From positions 1 through 64,000 of the forward strand of contig JAQSEB010000080.1 of assembly GCA_030063045.1 (NCBI GenBank): 64,000 nt of DNA. Direction: 5' to 3'. This DNA is from Pratylenchus scribneri (taxonomy: Eukaryota; Nematoda; Chromadorea; Rhabditida; Pratylenchidae). The notes under the pieces were generated by a model. The model searched no databases and was not told the DNA's origin. It saw nothing but the letters and a program-made list of their open reading frames with translations. This document shows, piece after piece, positions 46,601 through 57,312 of this stretch; position 1 is the first letter of the stretch; each line of letters begins with the position of its first letter. The translations under genes were made by a program, and so were the position numbers.

Positions 46601-49600
46601 AATAATACAAATTATATATTTTTCTTCTTACAATAATTTTCAGCCCCATATGCTGCATTCAATTGAGCAAATGCTCGCCGCAAAGGTGGCATATGCTTGT
46701 CCTTAAATGATATAATCATATATAGTTGTAAGACAAAATGATATAAATATGGGCGATTATTACCCAATCATGCAAAAGTTAATTTAATTTTTAATAAATA
46801 AATGTTTGATCATTTGAAAATATAAAGTATTCTAGCAAGAACATAAAATAAAAAACCCAGAAGAAAAGAAACATTAAGAATTTTGAGATATTATATTAAT
46901 GTGTATTAGCTAAAACACCATATTTGGAAAAAACATTGTTTGGGAAAAATAATATTTGAAAGAATAGAAAGGAAAAAAAATGTTGAAAAAAAATTTTTAA
47001 AAAAAACATAAAAATTTAAAAAAAAATTTATTTTTTTTGCATTTGCATTAGTTGAAATTGCCCACATTTGTATTGCTATTTTTTATGGTAAAAAATACCC
47101 GTCGATCATATTCCGTGCGCAGACCTTTACCGGCGTTGACCCCTAATGCCTTAAGTAATATATCTTGAATTAAATGGATGCTCTCGCTTTCCTCCAATTC
47201 TTTCGCATTCAAATAAATAACATTTTTTTCTTCTTTCCTTTGCAAGCCATTTTTTGCCAAACTCCTATTATTTTAAAAAATTTTTCAAATTTCATAATTA
47301 CTTTCCATCGTAGATCACAAAATGAAGTCGATTTTTGAATTTTGATGATCCCCTTTAAAAAATTTTCACAATTTTTTTTATAGAAATTTTCCCAATTTTT
47401 CTAACATAGTGTTATTCCGCAATTCAAGAAAACGGATTGGTGCATTCCTTTCGAAATTTTCCAAATGCCATTTTAGCAATGGTAGCCAGCCTAATAAATT
47501 GAATATTTTAGATAACAAATTCCTATTTGTGAGATCATTTAAATTTTGGAAAAAATACCGGAATCAAATGGCGTCACATTAGATTCAGCCTCCCAATCAA
47601 ATGCAACATAGAAACCATTTTTGTAGTCTGGAATTGGATTGTCTGTCCAAAGTCGACCGAAAAATTTATAAAAATCATATGACAATTTTATCTTATTAAA
47701 AACCTGTATTAAGTTTTGAGCTCAATTTGAGTAACATTGGTCTCAATGAACGATCCAATTCATACAATTCGGGCGGCTAAAATATATATGTATAGATGAG
47801 CTTTCATTTTTTGAAAATATTTAATAAAACCGGTTTAGCACTGCATGGATTTGCTCCAAATTGGGGTAGATCATCGAATTGATCGCATTCATTTCCCCCA
47901 CAAATTTGTCGAATCAATTGTTTGCCTAATTCCACTGGATTCATTTCTATTTTGTCATGTTCATCGAAAATAAATGAGCTTCCGATTTTTCTAAAATGTT
48001 TTTCAATGATTAAAAAAACCTTCTATTTGGACTATCCTTTTTAAAAAATTTTATAAGCTTGTTTAATTTGTTACATCAAATATATGGTGTTTTGATGTTA
48101 GTTAAAAATACAAAAATATAAGATAATGCAAGTTATTATTATTTTTTAATTAAATAGAAAGCGTACAATTTCGTATAAAGAAAATATACTTTGAAAAACG
48201 TTTTACGGAAAGGGGAAAATAAATTTTGGCCAACATCAGAAATGTAAAAACAAATTTTTTCGAACATTTTTTCAGAAAAGGAAAACACATTTTGACAAAT
48301 ATTTTTCAGAAAGGGAAAACACATTTTGACAAACATTTTTTCAGAAAGGAAAAACACATTTTGACAAACATTTTTTCAGAAAGGAAAAACACATTTTGAC
48401 AAACATTTTTTCAGAAAGGGAAAACACATTTTTTACAAACATTTTTTTTCAGAAAGGGAAAACACATTTTTTACAAACATTTTTTTCAGAAAGGGAAAAC
48501 ACTTTTTTTACAAACATTTTTTTCAGAAAGGGAAAACACATTTTTTACAAACATTTTTTTCAGAAAGGGAAAACACTTTTTTTACAAACATTTTTTTCAG
48601 AAAGGGAAAACACATTTTTTACAAACATTTTTTTCAGAAAGGGAAAACACATTTTGGCCAACATTTTTTGGAAAAGGAAAAGACATTTTGGCAAACTAAC
48701 ATATTTTGAAAAGGAAAAATATATCCGAGCATTTTTCGCAAGGTGCAAATGCATTTTAAACACATTTTCCAGAAAAAAAATACATTTTGGTAAACATTTC
48801 TGGTCTTATTACTAAATCTTGTATTCCCCTTTTTAATCAATTTTGTTCATTTTTGATTAAAACAACAATTTTTACGTTTCTAAAATAAATTTTGATTTTC
48901 TTTTTCACAGAGGAAAAATAAATTCCTATAGAGTACATCTGATGTTTTGATTAAAATTTTATAAAAATTTAATATATTTTACACTCAAATTTTTATACCT
49001 ATATTTCATAGTGCCTTTCTGCCCATTATGCAAATTCAGATAAATCCCAAATCCAGCATTTTTTCCATTCTGATTCTCCATTGAATCAATTTTCACATTC
49101 ACATTAATTTCCAAAATTTTCTTCATAATTTCACTAATTTTTACCACATTTTTTGTCACTTCATTTCCAATATTTGCACCAATTTCAATGTCAATTAGAT
49201 TCCGATTTATCAACGTTTCTTTTAAATAATTTGTTAATTTTTTGGTCGAATTTAAGCCAATATTTTTGATGTTATTCATCAATTCAATTGAATTTTTATT
49301 TTCTTTTTGTTTAATAAATTTTTTATTCTGATTACCATCATCGGCATCAAATTTTTCAGAAATTCCATCAAAATGATTCCATTCTTTTCTTTCCATTTCA
49401 TTCATTTTTCTTACATTTTCTAAATGCTCTGACCAACCAACTCCCAATTTGGCCATATTTTCCTTATCTATTTGTGCTGGCCAATTTTCTTCACCATATA
49501 AATTGGCACCGGTACCATTTGTTTTAGATGAAAAAACATTGGCATTTTCACCATTTCCTCGTATTCCTTTTCCTTGGGTCAATCCACCATTATTTGCTTC

Positions 49601-50294
49601 AATTTTCGACATAATATCGTGAACCCTGCCACCATTTCGTTCAGTCAAATTATTGAAATAATTACCTCCAGCAGACTAAAAAATAATTTAGTATTTTTAT
49701 ATTGAATAACCATTAAATCTTATACAAGTCTCTATTAAAGCAATTTTAAAAATTGCTTAAAATAAACTTTTTCTCGCAAACTATTTTTTATTTTCTTTGA
49801 TGAATAAATAAAATTTACTCTTTGAAAATGATAAATTACTACATATATGAATTTGGTCACATGAATATCATTGCATTATAATTTGTTAATAAGATTTTGG
49901 TTAGGTTAAGCTCTTCGAACTAAAGCATAAAAGATTGAAATTAATTTGTTCATTTTTACGGCTACTTCAAAATTGTCGATTATTTCTAAATAAAATTTTT
50001 TGCTAATTAATTATTTCTTCTATTGCTTATTTAAATGAGCTCGTTAATATATTATAATACCATTGTTCCAGCTGCCAACATTGTAGTTAAAACTGCGGAT
50101 TTTAATAGATTTGGCTTTTTGATTTGTCTTATCTTTGGCTTTTTTGTTTGAACAATTACTGGGCCCGATATGTTTATATCCTCCGCTTTTTCCAGGCCTA
50201 ATTTATTAATTTTATCCTCGGCTTTAATGTTGCACCGAAATATGAGAATAGTTAAAAGAATTGAAAATAAAATTTTGTGAGAAATTTTCCACAT
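43641..50294 (-). CDS. Secreted double-domain astacin-like metalloprotease (A1)
   Basis: Thirteen exons with compatible phases throughout: 50061-50294, 48999-49675, 47831-47990, 47704-47776, 47559-47657, 47406-47490, 47302-47352, 47099-47264, 46632-46701, 45423-45563, 45160-45298, 44360-44574 and 43641-43939, giving 802 residues. A signal peptide lies at about 1-25. Residues 79-304 are Asn/Lys-rich, then comes a short Cys segment (CGGNEC...NPC). Residues 382-540 resemble an astacin domain (RLWTDNPIP, NAPIRFLEL, RLHFVIYDG), but the zinc helix reads HLIQDILLKALG and has lost its ligands. The second domain (about 565-760) has the intact zinc helix HELMHSAGMQHEHQRAD (His668, Glu669, His672, His678) and the Met-turn SIMHY (727-731). 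The usual astacin cysteines are absent. Astacins are secreted zinc endopeptidases. Intron 4 lacks an AG acceptor. A paralogue lies at 53.2-60.6 kb. Confidence 0.8.
46094..46335. mobile_element. Foldback element in astacin A1 intron 9
   Basis: The arms read GTTGTAGGAATAGTTGAAAT and, on the far side, the complement ending AACTTTTCCTACGACATATA. They continue inward through TACACACTATTTTC. The loop is rich in CCTAAACCTA, CCTTAGCCCCTA and similar telomere-like words. No clear target-site duplication. Confidence 0.65.
46429..46605. repeat. 69-bp tandem repeat, about 2.6 copies
   Basis: Copies start at 46429, 46498 and 46567, each with ATGAAATRTATAAAATTATT and a TTTTTGAACTATTATACATA segment. It lies in an intron of astacin A1. 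Confidence 0.8.
48195..48800. repeat. Minisatellite in astacin A1 intron 2
   Basis: About 16-18 tandem units of 33-36 bp, consensus TTTTTTCAGAAAGGGAAAAC then ACATTTTTTACAAACA. Unit variants are diverged at both ends and nearly identical in the middle. The same motif family fills the equivalent intron of the paralogue at 58.8-59.2 kb. Long ORFs over it are artefacts. Confidence 0.85.
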
Positions 50295-51421
50295 GATGAA
50301 TTCAATGCAGCCAATAAAATATTAAATCTTTGCTGAATTAGAATGAATATAAATATTATGATTAATTCAAACTGAAAGACTGACATTAAGGTAAAAAATA
50401 TGAGGAAATGGCTATTTCGAAAATACAAATCCAGCTCTGGTCTAATGAAAAATTGGGTCCTAATTTATTTTCCTTGGCAAAAGAAAGTGATTGATGTTCA
50501 TGGCCAAAAATTTTGGGCGAAATTTTATATAAATAAGATTTCTTGGCTATATCAAATATGGGGCAAAAATGGATGGCCATGACAAATAAATATAGGGCCA
50601 AATAGTATAGAAAGAGGAAGACCATGAGCCATGACCAAATTCATTGACTGAGCCAAAAGTGGGTAGCCCAGAAAAGTGCGATTTGGCCCTCGAGGTTTGG
50701 CCCAAATATTGATTTATTGAAAAATTTAGCCTTCTCTGGAAAATTACATATGCTCATTTTAGTATAATGCATGCAAGGCAAATTGGATGTGTCTTTTATG
50801 TATGAATGTGAAGGGGATGGGAAAATACCTTTGCAATCTACACTGATATATTTTGTAGAGAAAAAATCGAAAAATCTAAATCGTAATTTTGCAAAGAGGA
50901 TGGGCTTGCCTTGACCAAAATTGTATGGATGGACAAATTCATTGCATGGATGGCCGAATTCATTGCACCATTGTATGGATGGCCAAATTCATTGTATGGA
51001 TGGCCAATTTTATTTGGAAAAATGGATGGCCATGGCCAAAAGATTATATACAAAATTGTAGGGAAAAGAGCAAATTATGTGGAAGATAAAATCAACTAGG
51101 ACAAACTGAATTTCCAATTTCCAATGGAATAGTAGAATAAAATAAAGTCAAATTATACAATTTCCTTGAAAATTTAATAAATTAATTAATAAATAAAGAG
51201 AAAACAATGAGAAATGTTAAGATGGAATTTATAATGATTTGAATTGGGAATTTATATTCTAAAAGAAATATGTATGTTGACAAAATTAATTAATTCAAAT
51301 AAAAAATTTGATAACTTTTTAGTTCAAAAATTTATTAAATTTATTTTTATAAGTGAAAAAATAGATATTAAATAAATAAAAAAAATTTACAAATTGTGGA
51401 ATATTTCTAAAAAAATCAAAT
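50295..51421. other. Spacer upstream of astacin A1
   Basis: Presumed promoter region of astacin A1, with no gene recognised. 50920-51040 contains several imperfect copies of TTGTATGGATGGCCAAATTC. The minus-strand frame 50386-50625 has hydrophobic stretches but no support from a paralogue. Confidence 0.4.
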
Positions 51422-51676
51422 TCAATACAAATTGGATAGAACTGTGCCACTGGCTGTTCCATCAATGAAGAATGTTTGTCGTTTATTCCTTTCTGTTTCC
51501 ATTGGAATTTCTTCAATTTGTCGTCTTTTTCGGCTATATAAATTTTTGAAAATTGTTCCACTGGCCGATCCATCCATAAATTGTGCAGTTGTTCTCATTT
51601 CAGTGCCAATGAATTGTGAGATGGCAATTCCGGCTAACAATACGAAAAGAATGGGTGAAAGACGGGATTGAATCAT
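51422..51676 (-). CDS. Candidate secreted peptide precursor, 84 aa
   Basis: Single-exon ORF with ATG at 51676; a non-ATG extension upstream is ignored. Residues 1-20 are a clear signal peptide (MIQSRLSPILFVLLAGIAIS). The mature part contains one 15-residue motif twice: FMDGSASGTIFKNLY (33-47) and FIDGTASGTVLSNLY (70-84, the very C-terminus). They are separated by RKRR (49-52), a QIEEIPMETE spacer and NKR (64-66). Both basic sites are followed by Gln, which could cyclise. This is the layout of a neuropeptide-like precursor: signal peptide, repeated peptide, dibasic processing sites. No amidation Gly precedes the sites, so the products would have free C-termini. No named family is recognised. 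It lies between the two astacin paralogues on the same strand; its relation to them is unknown. Confidence 0.65.
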   Translation of the reverse strand: MIQSRLSPILFVLLAGIAISQFIGTEMRTTAQFMDGSASGTIFKNLYSRKRRQIEEIPMETERNKRQTFFIDGTASGTVLSNLY

Positions 51677-52225
51677 TTTTGATGGATATAGAATTTTCAA
51701 TTTTGATTGGAGAATATTTTTAGTTTTTTTGAGTTTTATTATCCATTTCCAAAAATCGGCAGCCTTTTATATTCCCAAATGATTTGTTTATCACTACAAA
51801 ATTTCGAAGTAAATTTTGTGCACAAGAGACGATGTAAAAAATTAACCAGACAAATTTTTGTGTCCATCAACTGACGAATTGCCTTCCCCCATAATTTTGA
51901 CAGCAAATTAGTTTTTTTTGGTTCTGTTTTATTTATCAAATCAAGTTAGAAAGAGAAATGTGAAAATTGATCACAAAATAAATTACAACACACAAAATAA
52001 ATATTCTTTAAAAATATTTTTTTCGTTTTTTGACAGTTGAGACCTTTCCATTCTATAAGTATTACAATTAAAATAAAATGTAAATATAAATATTATTCTC
52101 TTCAATATGATTGATCAAATTAGATATGGATCAGTATAGACTATAGAAAAATATAAATATTTTTATTTAAAAAATTTTTTGTAAACACAAGTGAGAAAAA
52201 TAAAATAATCAGTAAATAGTAAATA

Positions 52226-52505
52226 ACTTCTATTATAAACCGGTTCAAAAATTTCATTTTACTTCTATTATAAACCGGTTCAAAAATTTCATTTTACTTC
52301 TATTATAAACCGGTTCAAAAATTTCATTTTACTTCTATTATAAACCGGTTCAAAAATTTCATTTTACTTCTATTATAAACCGGTTCAAAAATTCCATTTT
52401 ACTTCTATTATAAACCGGTTCAAAAATTTCATTTTACTTCTATTATAAACCGGTTCAAAAATTTCATTTTACTTCTATTATAAACCGGTTCAAAAATTTC
52501 ATTTT
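52226..52505. repeat. 35-bp tandem repeat, 8 near-perfect copies
   Basis: Eight head-to-tail units of exactly 35 bp, starting ACTTCTATTATAAACCGG and ending in TTCAAAAATTTCATTTT, with a single base change in one unit and a ninth partial copy at 52506-52514. Each unit holds the palindrome AACCGGTT. Near identity implies recent expansion or homogenisation. No spacers, so it is not a CRISPR array. Confidence 0.95.
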
Positions 52506-52579
52506 ACTTCTATTAAGTTTAAAATTGAATTTCGGAGTTTTCATTATGGGCAATCTAAATTTAATAAAAATAAAATACA

Positions 52580-52690
52580 TTTTTTCGATCATTTTTCGGA
52601 AAGAGTAAAAACATTTTAACGAAAATTTTCCAAAAAGAGAAAAAACATTTTGGCGAACATTTTCCAAAAGAGAAAACACATTTTGGTTAA
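52580..52690. repeat. Short relative of the astacin-intron minisatellite
   Basis: Three diverged units with TTTTCCAAAAAGAGAAAA and ACATTTTGGCGAACA match the arrays at 48.2-48.8 and 58.8-59.2 kb, but lie downstream of the A2 gene rather than in intron 2. Confidence 0.6.
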
Positions 52691-53647
52691 CATTCTCTTA
52701 GTACTTTTTACCTATTTTTAGATAAAATATTTCTTCAGGAAAAATGTATAATTTGATTTTTGTATAAATTCAAATTGGCAGGAAAATTGTATTATTTATT
52801 ATGCCAACTTTATTGAGTAAAGGGAATGGCCAAATCAAAATTGGGGTCAAATTGAATTGAAAATTATCCACAGTCACGATCCATCCAAACTCCTTTAATA
52901 TAAAGAACGGATTTTCAAAAGTTCCTTGCGCGGATTCCGTTTTGTTTCAAAAATTTTCCGTATCGTTTAACTGTGCTATATTAAAAAAACGATAACTAAG
53001 AACTAACTAAGAAGCTTAAAAACAAAATATTTATCCGGAACAGAAATTTGAATTTTTCACCATCATTTTTATAGGCATTAAATTTCAAAATATAAATTGA
53101 TGAAAAACCATATAAGAACCCGAAATATTTTCTTAATCAAAATAAAAATATCTTTCTTTCAATTCCTCTGCTGAATCATTTTTTCAATCGTCGCATTCCA
53201 TCAATGTCATCAACAATTTTTTTCTGACCATTTTCATCAATTTCCACTTTGAATTGGGTTCGACCCTTTCCAACCCCATAAAAATGGTTTAAATTTTCCC
53301 AATCCATTTGATCCGGTACCGTTGGCATTTGTTGGTTTTTTTTGTTGTTTAGCTTTTTCACTTTTTGGTTGAAAATATTCCCTCTTCATGTCATAATGCA
53401 TTATACTCCGTGTATTGTATTCATTCAGAGGCAAATATATTAAATCGGGCATATAATTGGTTGCATACTGTTGCTGGTGAATAATTTTTTATAAAAGATA
53501 TTTTTAGAAATTCTTTATATAATTTGATCTGTATAAAAAAAATATTTATAAATTCCAATTCCTTTCATTACATTGGAAATAACCAAATGGCTAGCCGCCT
53601 TTGCGGATCCACCACTTGAGGATGAAACGTTTTGGTGCCGATCGTGT

Positions 53648-53902
53648 TAAAGCTGCTGTGGCATTTTTTATGGATTTTATTAGGCATAAAATTAGCTATA
53701 AAATGACTTTAAAAAGCTTAACCTAATTGAGTATTCTATTCACCGAGTTATTGCCAAAAAACGGTTGGTTTAATTAAAATTGTGTTTTGAGCCGTTTTTT
53801 GGCCATAACTCCGTGAATATTCAGCATTGGTCAAAGCTTTTGATGTAATTTTGTAGCTATTTTGACTAATAAAATGCTATAAACATTGCCACAGCAGCTT
53901 TA
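53648..53902. mobile_element. MITE-like element, 255 bp
   Basis: Terminal inverted repeat TAAAGCTGCTGTGGCA on the left, matched by TGCCACAGCAGCTTTA on the right. The interior has further inverted motifs around CCGTTTTTTGGCCATAACTC. No convincing target duplication. It lies in the last intron of astacin A2. Confidence 0.75.
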
Positions 53903-54299
53903 CCACCCCAGGGTCGCATTTTTTGGTCGAAATTCTGAGAATTATGTCGACATGTGTGGGATTTTCAGAGATATAACCAAAATGGAAATACGACAATTCT
54001 GGGAATATCATTAAGATAGCACAATTTTGAGAATGATTCTAAAAATATAACTCATTTCCATTCTCAGAATATACCTTAAAAATGAATGAAAAAATCAATT
54101 CTCAAAATATTTGGAATTTTGGAAATATTTTAAAAATAAAATTCATTTCAAAATCCATTTTCAGCCTTATTTTAAGCTTGCATTCTCAAAATTGGTCCAA
54201 AAACGATCTTCAAAATACCATAATTCTCACAATCTATTTTCAGCTTATTTTAAGCTTGCATTCTCAAAATTGGTCAAAAAATGATCTTTAAAATACCAT

Positions 54300-54565
54300 A
54301 ATTCTCAGAATATTCTGAAAATGGAGCAAAAAATTTGATTTCCCTTGTTCTGATTTTATGTTCTGATTTTTCCCTTGTTCTGATTTTTCTCGCGCACTGT
54401 ACTGATTTTTTCCTTAATTCTAATTTTCTGTTCTGATTTTTCCTTGTTCTGATTTATCTCGCGCACTCTTCTGCCTTTCTCCTTTGTTCTGATTTTCTGT
54501 TCTGATTTTTCCCTTGTTCTGATTTTCTGTTCTGATTTTTCCCCTTGTTCTGATTCTGATTTCAC
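54300..54565. repeat. Simple repeat of TTCTGATTTT units
   Basis: Irregular array of TTGTTCTGATTTTCTG and TCTCGCGCACT words, in the last intron of astacin A2. Frames over it give Lys/Glu/Gln-rich artefacts. Confidence 0.75.
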
Positions 54566-54577
54566 TCATATAATTAC

Positions 54578-54652
54578 CTGCCGCAGCTGGGATTTGAACC
54601 CGAGTAGTCAAGTGCCAAAGTCAGCGACATAAAATTGAGCTAAAGAAGCTAT
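54578..54652 (-). other. tRNA-like / SINE-head sequence
   Basis: On the minus strand, TTTAGCTCAATTTTATGTC resembles a pol III A box. About 35 bases later GGGTTCAAATCCC is a perfect B box within a T-arm-like hairpin. The putative acceptor strands do not pair well and no clean anticodon arm forms, so it is not a functional tRNA. It is either a tRNA pseudogene or the head of a tRNA-derived SINE. Confidence 0.5.
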
Positions 54653-57010
54653 GCATATCCCTCCATAAAACATTTATTTATTCCTTTTATTGTCTTGTGG
54701 GTCAGAATATTCTCAAAATTTGAATGCATTTCCAATATATTTTGTGAATGTACTATTTTAATAATATTTTAACTCAAAATTTTAAAATGATTCTGAAAAT
54801 GAGTGTTAAAATAAATTTTGAGAATTCTTTTATTTTAAGAAGCATTTTAGTTAAATTTTCAAAATGATTCTGAAAATGAATGTAAAAAATAAATTTTGAG
54901 AATAAATCCATTTTGAGATTATTATAAAAATTGAACTATTTTTAGCATATTTTTAAAATAAAAATATTACATAAATATTCTGAAATTTATAACATTTTGA
55001 GAATTTATTTTCATATTATTTTTTGAATCATTTTCAAAATTCGTCAAAAAATCGATTTCAAAATGGTGAACATTTTATAATGCTTTTCATAATTCTTATA
55101 TTCTCAAGATATTTTATAAATTACATTATTTTTATAATATTTCCAAAATTTAATGAAATTCTCAAAATTATTTGCTCTGTATTTTTTTGCGACCCTGGGA
55201 CCATCGGCGCCAGACCGTTTCGTCCGCAAGTGACGGGTCCGCAAAAAGCGTAATAACCAAATAATAAATAATTTAGCAAATTTTGCTGGATCACATATTA
55301 ATGCTTAAAAACAGCATCAAAGATGTCAGTTCATAAAAAATTTTATTCAAATTGATAAGATCTGGTAAAATTAAAGATTTAGAAAACCTCGTATCTGGTA
55401 TTAAAAATATAAATCTTCCTAATTAGGCTTAAGGAGATAGTCAAAAAGACATTTTAATAGAATTTTTTCGATTCTTATTCTTAGCATAAACGAAAAATTG
55501 ATTTTATTCCATTATCATGAAATTTAAAAAATAATTAATTACAATGACCAGATTTTATAGATATGAAAAAAACGTTAGTTATGCAAATATATATGCAAAT
55601 TTCTGAAATTAATATTTAAAAAAAAAATAAATAAGAATATTATAAATAATTATATATGCCAAAAACCATTTAGAATAAAAATTATGAAAAAACATGAATT
55701 TATATAAAAATTCGACCTATGATAGATTAAAATTATTTCACTTAAAATTACTACAATTTTATGCATAATTTACCGTTCATTGAACGCATCTTTTGTGCTT
55801 TTTCACGATCCACTCCAAGGAATTGCCCCACATCGGCCCTTTGATGCTCGTGATCCAAACCGGCCGAATGCATCAATTCATGATAGAGTAAATGTTTGGT
55901 TATCATGTTCTTCCCAAATTCCATCGGCTCGCCCTGATAGGATGAATCGCGTTTTGTAACATGGCCAATGAATGCTGATGCCAAATCACTAATAAGGAAT
56001 ACATTTATTTTGGGGCAATACATAAGATTTGTGGTCTCGAAATTTTTAAATTTTCAAATTTTTTTTCTCTAATTTCTCTAGGGTGTACTTACTCATTTTT
56101 GACATGATAAATTCGAACATAGTTTTTGTTCTTTGGTACCGTTTCATGTACAACAAATTTGACTACAGAATTTTTGACAAAATTCACATACACTTCTTCA
56201 AATAATTTTTGATGCTCTTTGGCCATTTCCTCTGTGGTAAGGAAAAATTTTAATATTTCTTAATAGGAAATATTTAAAATGCCGTATAAAGTTTTTAAAA
56301 GGATATAACGGTTTAGTGGGTTGTCCTAGTGCCTCAAATCCTATACCCAATCGATAGATTTTGTCGAGCATCATTTGATAATGATGATTTGACTTGGGTT
56401 TAACGATATTAAAGTAATTTTGAACCGAGAACTAAAAAACGGTTCAAACGATATTTAATTTTTGGCCAAAATTCGGTAAATTATATACCATTCGATGCGC
56501 CCTGACTAGATCTATCAACTGGGAAGAGGTTTTCAGAATCTAGGACAAACTTCTAAATTAAATCATTATAATTCTTTAAATCTTTTCAACATTTTCAACA
56601 TTCTATTCGAAAAATTAAATAGTATCATTTCTTAATTCATCTTCATCCTTTTACAACTATTATTTGTCTATGGTTTGAAAAAATATATAATTTTTTTTTC
56701 CCATTAAACTCACTGAAACTCTCATCATAAACTACAGGAATTTCATATTTTCTAGTTGCAAAATTAGCATATTCTGGTCCCATCCAAAATTCCACTTCCG
56801 GCTTATCAATAATGCGGTGGTTATAATTATCATAAAGAACAAATGGCTGTCCTTGGATAGCTTTAAATATATTTAATAATTTTATTATTTATTTCTTCAA
56901 TAAATGATCAATATTTTCCATTGTTTAAAAAGAATTCAAATTTAATGTTTAATTAAAAGCTATTTCTGAAGATCATCTATAAATTCTACGATATATATAT
57001 GTAAAGCCAA

Positions 57011-57312
57011 TTTGGGGAATTGGCGCTTTTTGGAAATCACGGCATCTAGGCATCGTACAGACTCGAGAGTGGGCTCATTCGACTCGGCATGGTCAATTTA
57101 GTCTATGAAATTTCAATATCAGTCCGATTTAAGGGCTAGGGGGCTAGGATTAGTGTTCGGAGCATAGGATTATGGGTAGGGGCTAGGGATAGTGACTAAG
57201 GTTAGGGTTATACCGGTGTGATTTTGGAATTTCATAGCCTAAATCGACCATGCCGAGTCGAATTGGCCTATTTTCGAGTCTGTACGATGCCTAGAAGCTG
57301 AGATTCCCCAAA
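57011..57312. mobile_element. Foldback element in astacin A2 intron
   Basis: Long imperfect inverted arms. The left begins TTTGGGGAAT and runs through GGCATCGTACAGACTCGA and CGACTCGGCATGGTC; the right mirrors it and ends ATTCCCCAAA. The loop holds GGGCTAGGGGGCTAGGATTA and related words, similar in flavour to the loop of the element at 46.1 kb. Confidence 0.75.

Noticed and set aside
48396..48815. 139-codon ORF rich in FFSERENTF
   Set aside because: Translation of the minisatellite within astacin A1 intron 2, opposite in strand to the gene.
50386..50625. Minus-strand ORF with membrane-like segments
   Set aside because: Antisense to low-complexity sequence, no homologous segment before A2, no motif.
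52226..52505. CRISPR-like regular repeat
   Set aside because: Units are contiguous with no spacers, and the window is eukaryotic.
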